Made by a program: the position numbers and the translations under genes
The notes under the pieces: generated by a model
Seen by the model: only the letters and a program-made list of their open reading frames with translations
What the model was told of the DNA's origin: nothing
Database searches by the model: none
Part shown: positions 57,765-64,000 of the stretch, piece after piece
How the letters are laid out: each line of letters starts with the position of its first letter
Numbering within the stretch: position 1 is the stretch's first letter
Assembly: GCA_946478235.1 (NCBI GenBank)
Contig: CAMLBF010000002.1
Location: 124,001-188,000 of the forward strand
Direction of reading: 5' to 3'
DNA length: 64,000 bases
DNA from: an uncultured Bartonella sp.
GTDB taxonomy: Bacteria; Pseudomonadota; Alphaproteobacteria; Rhizobiales; Rhizobiaceae

Positions 57765-59189
57765 ATGTCCAAGCCCGTAGTTACCCGTTTTGCCCCCTCT
57801 CCCACAGGCTTTCTTCATATTGGGGGTGCGCGTACCGCACTTTTCAACTGGCTTTATGCAAAACATACTGGCGGTAAAATGCTGCTCCGTATTGAAGATA
57901 CCGATAGAGAAAGATCAACGGAAGCAGCCGTTAATGCTATTATTGACGGTCTTGATTGGTTGGGGCTCAAATGGGATGGTGAACCTATTTCACAGTTTTC
58001 CCGCGTTGATCGGCATCGCGAGGTGGCAGAACAGTTAGTAAAGCTTGGTAAGGCCTATTACTGCTATGCGACCCCTGACGAACTCACCGAAATGCGTGAA
58101 AAAGCCAAGGCTGAAGGTAAGCCACCGCGTTATAATGGTATCTGGCGCGACCGTGATCCTTCTGAAGCGCCGGCAGGAGTTAAACCAGTTATCCGCATTA
58201 AAGCACCACAGAGTGGTGAAACTATTGTGCATGATCGTGTTCAAGGTGAAGTGCGCTTTCCAAACAAAGATCTCGACGATTTCATTATTTTGCGTTCAGA
58301 TGGCACACCAACCTATATGTTGGCGGTTGTGGTTGATGACCATGACATGGGTGTTACACATGTTATTCGTGGTGATGACCACCTTACCAATGCCGCACGA
58401 CAAACAATTCTATTCAATGCGATGGAATGGGATGTTCCAGTGATGGCTCATATTCCACTGATCCACGGTGCAGATGGTGCAAAATTATCAAAGCGCCATG
58501 GTGCTTTGGGGGTAGATGCCTATCGCGCTATGGGATATCTGCCAATAGCTTTGCGCAATTATCTTGTGCGTCTCGGCTGGAGCCATGGTGATGATGAGAT
58601 TATGTCTACGGAAGATATGATTTCATGGTTCAATATTGATGACATCAATAAGGGTGCTGCACGTTTCGATTTCAAAAAATTGGAAGCCATTAATGGTCAA
58701 TATATGCGCATGAGCGATGACCGCGCACTGTTTGATGCTGCATTGTCCATTTTGCCCGAAATTCCAGGTGGAGCAGAACTACAAGCAAAACTTAATGACA
58801 AAAACCGCGCGCAATTCTTATCTGCAATGCCAGAATTGAAAGAACGTGCAAAAACATTGGTTGAACTCGTTGATAATGCTGCCTTTATTTTTGCTGAGCG
58901 TCCGCTGCCGCTAGACGAGAAGGCTACATCGCTTCTCGATGAAGAAGCAAAAGCAATCTTGAAAGCCGTATATCCTGTTCTGGAAGCCTGCACAGCTTGG
59001 GAAAAAGATGCTCTTGACCAGGCAATTAGAAAACATGCTGAAGATGTGGGTATGAAATTGGGTAAAATTGCCCAGCCTTTACGTGCAGCCCTCACAGGAA
59101 AAGCTGTTTCACCGGGCGTTTTCGACGTGCTCGTTGTTCTTGGCAAAGATGAGTCTCTTGCCAGAATACGTGATCAAATAAGTGAGTAG
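57765..59189 (+). CDS. gltX: Glutamyl-tRNA synthetase, copy 2
   Basis: Class I synthetase, 474 residues, adjacent to gltA as in many Rhizobiales. HIGH motif [17 protein letters not shown] (about 14-30), [52 protein letters not shown], and the KMSKS motif [13 protein letters not shown] near 240. The C-terminal anticodon-binding domain differs from that of copy 1 at 46153. Start 57765 ([13 protein letters not shown]) is set by CTGGAGA; a second ATG three bases earlier is also possible. Divergent from comEC by about 140 bases. Confidence 0.96.
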   Translation: MSKPVVTRFAPSPTGFLHIGGARTALFNWLYAKHTGGKMLLRIEDTDRERSTEAAVNAIIDGLDWLGLKWDGEPISQFSRVDRHREVAEQLVKLGKAYYCYATPDELTEMREKAKAEGKPPRYNGIWRDRDPSEAPAGVKPVIRIKAPQSGETIVHDRVQGEVRFPNKDLDDFIILRSDGTPTYMLAVVVDDHDMGVTHVIRGDDHLTNAARQTILFNAMEWDVPVMAHIPLIHGADGAKLSKRHGALGVDAYRAMGYLPIALRNYLVRLGWSHGDDEIMSTEDMISWFNIDDINKGAARFDFKKLEAINGQYMRMSDDRALFDAALSILPEIPGGAELQAKLNDKNRAQFLSAMPELKERAKTLVELVDNAAFIFAERPLPLDEKATSLLDEEAKAILKAVYPVLEACTAWEKDALDQAIRKHAEDVGMKLGKIAQPLRAALTGKAVSPGVFDVLVVLGKDESLARIRDQISE

Positions 59190-59231
59190 CAGTTTTATCT
59201 CTGATTTTATTTCGCTTTATTAAAGCTGATA

Positions 59232-59263
59232 ATACCACAGGTTACGAAAGTGATCTGTGGTAT
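59232..59263 (+). terminator. Hairpin after gltX copy 2
   Basis: ATACCACAG (59232-59240) pairs with CTGTGGTAT (59255-59263), about 45 bases past the stop, followed by ATTTG. The T-run is short, so confidence is moderate. Confidence 0.65.
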
Positions 59264-59471
59264 ATTTGAATGTTATTGGTGCATACGTTCTATATTTAGA
59301 TATTTTCAAATTGAAATAATTAAAAAAAACACTACTGGTTACATCACACAAGAGTGAAACCGCAATCAATGAGGAATTGGTTTTTCAGATTGCATAAGCC
59401 AACTTTTGAGTTAGGTTAATAATTATAGTAGATCTAACATACATGTAAAATTAGACCTACGGAAAGTGGAG

Positions 59472-59489
59472 CCTCTTTGGGATAAGAGG
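59472..59489 (+). promoter_or_regulatory. Small stem-loop in the gltA leader
   Basis: CCTCTT (59472-59477) pairs with AAGAGG (59484-59489) around TGGGAT. It lies 24 bases before the gltA ATG, next to GGAGG (59491-59495) upstream of the probable ribosome-binding site, so it could affect initiation or mRNA stability. Confidence 0.4.
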
Positions 59490-59513
59490 TGGAGGATTCG
59501 AAAGGTAAGATTC

Positions 59514-60806
59514 ATGTCTGATAATAAAGCTCAAATTACAGTTGATGGGAAAAGTATTGTGCTACCAGTGCGTAAAGGCACAATAGGTCCGGATGTTATA
59601 GAAATTGCCCCGCTTTACAAGGAAACCGGCGCATTTACCTACGACCCCGGCTTTACGTCAACCGCATCATGTGAATCAAAAATCACCTATATCGACGGAA
59701 ACGCAGGTGTTCTGTTATATCGCGGATATTCAATTGATCAACTTGCCGAAAAAGGTGACTTTCTCGAGACATGTTATCTGCTCCTTTATGGTGAATTACC
59801 AAGCAAAAAGCAAAAAGTAGATTTTGATCGCACAATCATGCAACACACCATGGTGCATGAACAATTTTCACGGTTTTTCCATGGGTTCAGACGCGATGCC
59901 CACCCAATGGCCGTAATGGTTGCCTGTCTTGCTGCTATGTCAGCTTTTTATCACGACTCATTGGATATTACGGATCAACATCAACGTATGGTTGCATCCA
60001 TCCGCCTTATTTCAAAAGTTCCAACATTGGCCGCAATGGCCTATAAATATTCGATAGGTCAACCATTTGTCTATCCGCGCAATGACCTAAATTACGCAGC
60101 AAATTTCCTTCATATGTGTTTTGCTGTGCCTTGTGAGGAATATCATGTAAACCCTGTTCTTGCGCGTGCAATGGATCGTATTTTTACATTACATGCCGAT
60201 CATGAACAGAACGCTTCAACCTCAACCGTTCGTCTTGCCGGCTCTTCAGGTGCCAACCCATTTGCATGTATTGCTGCTGGTGTTGCCTGTTTGTGGGGGC
60301 CTGCACACGGTGGTGCAAATGAAGCTTGCCTAAAAATGCTACAACAAATCGGATCCGTTGATAAAATTCCTGAATTTGTTGCCCGTGCAAAAGACAAAAA
60401 TGATCCATTCCGTTTGATGGGCTTTGGTCATCGTGTTTATAAAAATTACGACCCACGTGCCAAAATCATGCAGAAAACCTGCCATGAAGTGCTTAATGAA
60501 CTTGGCATCAAAGATGATCCGCTACTTGATATTGCAATGGAACTGGAAAAAATTGCTCTTAATGACGAATATTTTGTCGAGAAAAAACTTTATCCAAATG
60601 TAGACTTCTATTCTGGCATTACCTTGAAAGCTCTTGGTTTCCCAACCGAAATGTTTACAGTTCTGTTCGCATTGGCACGTTGCGTTGGCTGGGTTGCCCA
60701 ATGGAAAGAGATGATTGAAGACCCTGCACAGAAAATTGGTCGTCCACGTCAGCTTTATACTGGTGCTGCCCCTCGCGATTATGTTCCGCTTGATGATCGG
60801 AAATAA
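59514..60806 (+). CDS. gltA: Citrate synthase
   Basis: Condenses oxaloacetate and acetyl-CoA at the entry of the TCA cycle. 430 residues. Type II features: the N-terminal beta domain ([18 protein letters not shown]), then [17 protein letters not shown] with the first catalytic His (about 268), [16 protein letters not shown] with the second His (about 308), and [18 protein letters not shown] with the catalytic Asp (about 365). The ATG at 59514 is chosen because AAAGG lies upstream and [12 protein letters not shown] matches homologues; a longer ORF from 59466 reads through the leader hairpin. The C-terminal coding sequence is copied, decayed, several times downstream. Confidence 0.97.
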   Translation: MSDNKAQITVDGKSIVLPVRKGTIGPDVIEIAPLYKETGAFTYDPGFTSTASCESKITYIDGNAGVLLYRGYSIDQLAEKGDFLETCYLLLYGELPSKKQKVDFDRTIMQHTMVHEQFSRFFHGFRRDAHPMAVMVACLAAMSAFYHDSLDITDQHQRMVASIRLISKVPTLAAMAYKYSIGQPFVYPRNDLNYAANFLHMCFAVPCEEYHVNPVLARAMDRIFTLHADHEQNASTSTVRLAGSSGANPFACIAAGVACLWGPAHGGANEACLKMLQQIGSVDKIPEFVARAKDKNDPFRLMGFGHRVYKNYDPRAKIMQKTCHEVLNELGIKDDPLLDIAMELEKIALNDEYFVEKKLYPNVDFYSGITLKALGFPTEMFTVLFALARCVGWVAQWKEMIEDPAQKIGRPRQLYTGAAPRDYVPLDDRK

Positions 60807-60948
60807 TCGGGTTTGAGGACATAATTCGAGCTTAAGACATAGTTTGTTGGCTCTACAACACAGTCTGATTTGTCATGGACTTTGTTAAATATGGATTTTT
60901 CTTAAATCTGTATTGAACTGTGAGCCATAACGACAAAAAAGTGAAAAA

Positions 60949-60979
60949 ACCACCGCATCAACTGCGGTGGTATTTTTTT
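60949..60979 (+). terminator. gltA terminator (copy 1)
   Basis: ACCACCGCA (60949-60957) pairs with TGCGGTGGT (60963-60971) around TCAAC, followed by ATTTTTTTG. Confidence 0.9.
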
Positions 60980-60990
60980 GAAAGCTCTTG

Positions 60991-61189
60991 GTGTTCCAAC
61001 CGAAATGTTTGCTTCTGAACCAAAATGTTTGCTTGCCAATGGAGATGTTGTTTTCCAATCGAGATAGTTGCCACCTAACAGAGATGTTTGTTTCGCAACC
61101 GAAGTAGATGTCTCCTAATAGAAATGTTTGTTTTCTAACCGAGATGGATATCCCCTAACAGAGATGTTTATGTTCCAACCTATATGTTG
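60991..61189. repeat. Ten-unit degenerate 20-base tandem repeat derived from gltA
   Basis: Units begin at 60991, 61011, 61031, 61050, 61070, 61090, 61112, 61130, 61150 and 61170. Consensus is about GTTTTCCAACCGAGATGTTT. It matches the gltA coding stretch for Phe-Pro-Thr-Glu-Met-Phe (TTTCCCAACCGAAATGTTT at 60638-60656), and the first unit is still joined to the preceding gltA sequence (TTGAAAGCTCTTGG at 60978). Confidence 0.9.
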
Positions 61190-61272
61190 ACAATTCTATT
61201 AGCATTGGCACGTTGCGTTGACTGGGTTGCTCAATGGAAAGAAATGATTGAAGATCCTGCACAGAAGATTTT
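61173..61272 (+). pseudogene. Decayed gltA 3' fragment A
   Basis: About 100 bases aligning with gltA 60640-60735 (CATTGGCACGTTGCGTTG, AATGGAAAGAAATGATTGAAGA). It stops abruptly and carries substitutions. It is a non-functional fragment. Confidence 0.88.
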
Positions 61273-61605
61273 CTAACTTATATGTTTACAGTTCTGTTCG
61301 CATTGGCAGGTTGCGTTGGCTGAGTTGCTCAATGGAAAGAGATGATTGAAGACCCTGCACAGAAAATTGGCCGTCCGCGTCAGCTTTATACTGGTGGCTT
61401 TCCCTCGTGATTATGTTCCACTTGCTGATCGGAAATAATCGGTTTTGACGGCATAATTCGAACTTAGGACATAGTTTGTTGGCTCTACAACAGTGTCTGA
61501 TTTGTCATGGACTTTGTTAAATATGGATTTTGCTTAAGTCGGTATTAAACGATCAGCCATGGCGGCAGAAGAAATGAAAAAACCACCGCATCAACTGCGG
61601 TGGTT
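61273..61605 (+). pseudogene. Decayed gltA 3' fragment B with downstream terminator
   Basis: Copy of the gltA tail from the ACCGAAATGTTTACAG region through the stop (GGAAATAATCGG at about 61431) and on through the spacer to the duplicated terminator. A TGG codon has become TGA and a small insertion (GGTGGCTTTCCC) breaks the frame. The spacer is similar to 60807-60979, and the terminators are 633 bases apart. Confidence 0.9.
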
Positions 61606-61610
61606 TTTCT
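61582..61610. terminator. gltA/SDR terminator (copy 2)
   Basis: ACCACCGCA (61582-61590) pairs with TGCGGTGGT (61596-61604) around TCAAC. T-runs flank both sides, so it can end the convergent SDR gene as well. Confidence 0.88.
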
Positions 61611-61693
61611 TAATAAGAATTTTATATAACCTAATGAACTAACTAATAAAATTATTCTTATCAAATCTTATACAGATCTCATGAAAAAGATCA

Positions 61694-62461
61694 TTATTGA
61701 GCGGTATAACCACCATCAATCACCAGTTCTGTGCCGGTTACAAAACCTGCTTCATCCGATGCTAGATACAAAATACCGTAAGCAATATCCTCTGGAACAC
61801 CCAATTTACCGATAGGATGCAAGGCGGTTAGCTGTGCCCTTCTCTCTTCAACATTGCCATCTTGTTTTGCACTTTCTTCAACCATTGGTGTCCAAATATA
61901 CCCCGGGTGAACCGAGTTTACACGAATACCATAGCCTGATTTTGCACAATGCAATGCTGCAGATTTGGTGAATAATCTGACACCACCCTTACTTGCGTTA
62001 TAGGCAGCGAGCGTCGGATCGCCCACCAAACCTTCAATTGATGATAAATTGACGATGGATCCGCTCTTATGTTCTTTCATTACGCGGATAGCTTCACGTG
62101 TTCCAAGAAAAACCGCGTCAAGATTGATTGACTGTAGAAAGCGCCATTTTTCAAGCGTTTCATCTTCAGCAGAACCTGAATGGCCAACACCGGCATTATT
62201 CACGAGAATATCCAATCTCCCGAATAATTTTACCGTATCATCAACGACTTCTTTCCAACGTTTTTCATCAGCAACATCCTGCCGCATGAATTTGGCGGTG
62301 CCACCAGCTGCTTTTATTTCTTCCTCGACTCTGTTACCTGCCTTTTCATCAAGATCTGTCAGAACAACTTTAGCGCCTTCTTTTGCGAGAAGTTTTGAAG
62401 TTGCTTCTCCCAAACCTTTGGCTCCACCCGTAACAATTGCAACTTTATCTTTTACACGCAT
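61694..62461 (-). CDS. Short-chain dehydrogenase/reductase
   Basis: Classical SDR of 255 residues with Rossmann fold: cofactor loop TGGAKGLGEATSKLL (about 11-25), acidic TDLDEKAG after strand 2 suggesting NAD(H) preference, NNAGVGHSG (about 87), catalytic Ser in NLSSIEG and the YNASKGG motif with Tyr and Lys (about 155-159). The C-terminal GTELVIDGGYTAQ is typical of the glucose-1-dehydrogenase / cyclopentanol-dehydrogenase-like members. The substrate is unknown. Start 62461 has GAGGAGA upstream. It is followed on the minus strand by the gltA-derived spacer and lies 79 bases downstream of the helicase gene. Confidence 0.93.
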   Translation of the reverse strand: MRVKDKVAIVTGGAKGLGEATSKLLAKEGAKVVLTDLDEKAGNRVEEEIKAAGGTAKFMRQDVADEKRWKEVVDDTVKLFGRLDILVNNAGVGHSGSAEDETLEKWRFLQSINLDAVFLGTREAIRVMKEHKSGSIVNLSSIEGLVGDPTLAAYNASKGGVRLFTKSAALHCAKSGYGIRVNSVHPGYIWTPMVEESAKQDGNVEERRAQLTALHPIGKLGVPEDIAYGILYLASDEAGFVTGTELVIDGGYTAQ

Positions 62462-62539
62462 AGTATTTTCTCCTCAAAACAAACATTTACTTCCGTTTGC
62501 TTTAAGCAACATACAACTAATACTTGAAGAATGACAGTA

Positions 62540-63661
62540 CTAACGAACAATAGTTAACTGTTCAGCGGCACGGGTAATTGCCGTATATAACCAGCGTTCT
62601 CTGGTATCACGAAATGCAAAGCTTTCATCAAACAGTACGACATTGTTCCATTGCGAACCTTGCGCCTTATGAACAGTTAAAGCATAACCATAATCAAAAT
62701 CGTCATACCGCTTTTTTAACTGCCATGAAATTTCACTTTCCGGATCCTCAAAAACAGCTTTCAGCAATTTGATCTTGGCAACACCACGGTCATCGTCTTC
62801 CGGCGTAACAAGCAGATTAATACCAGGTTTTACCGTCTCTTTCGACGATGTCATGACCTTCCACAATGAACCGTTCAATAACCCTTTAGCAGGGTCATTA
62901 CGAAGGCAAACCAATTTATCTCCTGCTTGTGGGTAGTCTGCAGAGAAGCCCTTCAATTCCCTAAGGCGTTTATTATAAAGACGCCGCGTTCTGTTTATGC
63001 CTAATAATACCTGATCGGCGTCCAACACCAATTGTTGATTGACTTCTTTGCGCGAGATTATTTTTGCCGCACCATAATCGCCATAACTAATATCCCTGCC
63101 TTCACGCACGTCCATAGCCAGCCGAATTATCGGATTGTCACGTGCTTGCCGATGAATTTCCGTTAGAAGAAAATCAGGTTCATGCTCAGTAAAAAAACCA
63201 CCGCCGGAAATCGGCGGTAATTGTCCCGGGTCACCCAATACCAGAATAGGTGTGCCAAAACTCATCAGATCACGCCCTAATTGTTCATCAACCATGGAAC
63301 ATTCGTCGATAACAATTAGCTTGGCCTGTGCAACAGGGCTTTGTCTATTCAATGAAAATGTTGGAGCTATAGACGTTTTCCCAGTGGTTTCGTCTGCAAC
63401 TTCTTCTTCACCTCGTGGCCGGTAGATCAATGAATGTATTGTGCGCGCATTTGTTGCACCTTTCGAGCGCAATACCTGTGCGGCTTTACCGGTAAATGCT
63501 GCAAACTGAACATCACCATCAACTGTTTCAGCAAAATAGCGTGCCAAAGTTGTTTTCCCTGTACCGGCATAGCCAAACAGACGGAAAATAGGTGAACGGC
63601 CTTTGTTTAACCAGGAAGAAACTTCGGTTAAGGCTTTATCCTGTTCTGGTGAAAATTGCAT
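62540..63661 (-). CDS. RecD-like AAA/superfamily 1 helicase
   Basis: 373 residues, an ATP-dependent helicase of the RecD/ExoV-alpha type without RecB or RecC nearby. The N-terminal Walker A LFGYAGTGKTTLARYF (about 28-43), Walker B VIDECSMVDEQL (about 118), motif III GDPGQLPPISGGG and the C-terminal UvrD-C2 motif YALTVHKAQGSQWNNVVLFDE are present. Such small proteins are annotated as RecD-like or exodeoxyribonuclease V helicases in rhizobia; the role is unproven. The start at 63661 is supported by MQFSPEQDKAL. It is upstream of SDR on the same strand, 78 bases apart. Confidence 0.9.
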   Translation of the reverse strand: MQFSPEQDKALTEVSSWLNKGRSPIFRLFGYAGTGKTTLARYFAETVDGDVQFAAFTGKAAQVLRSKGATNARTIHSLIYRPRGEEEVADETTGKTSIAPTFSLNRQSPVAQAKLIVIDECSMVDEQLGRDLMSFGTPILVLGDPGQLPPISGGGFFTEHEPDFLLTEIHRQARDNPIIRLAMDVREGRDISYGDYGAAKIISRKEVNQQLVLDADQVLLGINRTRRLYNKRLRELKGFSADYPQAGDKLVCLRNDPAKGLLNGSLWKVMTSSKETVKPGINLLVTPEDDDRGVAKIKLLKAVFEDPESEISWQLKKRYDDFDYGYALTVHKAQGSQWNNVVLFDESFAFRDTRERWLYTAITRAAEQLTIVR

Positions 63662-64000
63662 GAGCTTACCAAACAGGATTCGACAGAAAAGGGCAAGCCT
63701 TTTACCCGATTTATATCACAGTCTTATCTATGTTATGGCGCTATTTATACCACCAGCAAGAGCAATTGAAGCCACAGCCAAAATAGAGCGACTAACATAA
63801 TGATGAGGCGATAAAAGCTTTAAAATTGCGTGTTATAATTAAAGCCGTTGTTAGGTTTGATTTTTTTCTTAAAAATACCAACCATCGCCTAATAAAGCAC
63901 TCGAATATCCTATATTGAGAGTGCTTTATTGCGAGGATATGCGCCTATAAACATTTTGGGCAAACCGCCCCCATTATCTCTGGTGGTGCGGTTTTCGTGT
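63662..64000. other. Right-end spacer with two stem-loops
   Basis: No supportable gene. AAAGCACTC (63894-63902) pairs with GAGTGCTTT (63919-63927), and AAACCGC (63962-63968) pairs with GCGGTTT (63988-63994). Either may be a terminator for a gene beyond the right edge on the minus strand; T-runs are weak. Confidence 0.45.

Larger units (their letters stand above)
59190..59513. other. Spacer and gltA leader
   Basis: About 320 bases between gltX and gltA. It contains the gltX terminator hairpin at 59232-59263 and, immediately before gltA, a short stem-loop at 59472-59489. A GATCTAACATACA-like stretch around 59430 may hold the gltA promoter, but boxes cannot be fixed by eye. Confidence 0.5.
60807..61693. 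other. 887-base spacer made largely of gltA-derived duplications
   Basis: Region between the convergent gltA and SDR genes without a functional gene. It contains two copies of the gltA downstream sequence with its terminator, a ten-unit 20-base repeat and two decayed gltA tails; these are listed separately. Confidence 0.85.

Noticed and set aside
60978..61605. gltA fragments as an inserted mobile element or MITE
   Set aside because: No terminal inverted repeats or target-site duplication; the sequence is explained by gltA tail and spacer duplication.

Overview
The window comes from the chromosome of a low-GC alphaproteobacterium of the order Rhizobiales, most like the Bartonellaceae. The support is an Aap-type amino-acid ABC transporter, an lpiA/acvB-type mprF–acvB pair, two glutamyl-tRNA synthetases, class II DAHP synthase, a zf-CHCC zinc protein, and a comEC–gltX–gltA neighbourhood, all with AT-rich codon use. 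The genus cannot be fixed by eye. No transposase, integrase, phage gene, CRISPR array or rRNA was seen. There is one tRNA gene, tRNA-Arg(CCG).

Layout. 1-10.5 kb: 5' part of parC, an unknown exported protein, aspS, rnd, a PfkB sugar kinase, then ppx and ppk. 10.8-18 kb: zf-CHCC protein, FAD monooxygenase, the aapJQMP operon, and a cystathionine beta-lyase. 18-25.4 kb: dnaE and recG separated by 0.86 kb without a gene, then a membrane-anchored phosphodiester glycosidase. 25.8-34.5 kb: ccdA-glmU and glmS (amino-sugar and cytochrome biogenesis), mprF-acvB (lysyl-phosphatidylglycerol), a small lipoprotein. 34.9-43.4 kb: cstA-ybdD, adenine deaminase with an AzgA-type permease, a solitary acetolactate decarboxylase, tRNA-Arg and a DUF1090 protein; this is the most accessory-looking part and is rich in short repeats. 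43.6-57.6 kb: nadK, a DEAD-box helicase, gltX, nadE, dgkA, DAHP synthase, glutathione reductase, a DUF2059 protein, rpiA, bfd-bfr, comEC. 57.8-63.7 kb: second gltX, gltA, an SDR dehydrogenase and a RecD-like helicase.

Most genes are core metabolism. The notable structure lies between them. At three of the nine convergent gene junctions (pfkB/ppx, glycosidase/glmS, gltA/SDR) the 3' ends of genes, with the intergenic terminator, are duplicated in tandem. The full-length genes stay intact and decayed gene tails lie between them. At gltA the duplication also contains a ten-unit, 20-bp degenerate repeat that starts from a piece of the gltA coding sequence. Similar degenerate 16-32 bp repeats occur in at least four other intergenic stretches (34.7, 42.6, 42.8 and 49.7 kb), and a perfect 14-bp doublet occurs at 21.6 kb. 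This suggests a genome in which small tandem duplications arise often and persist where they do no harm.
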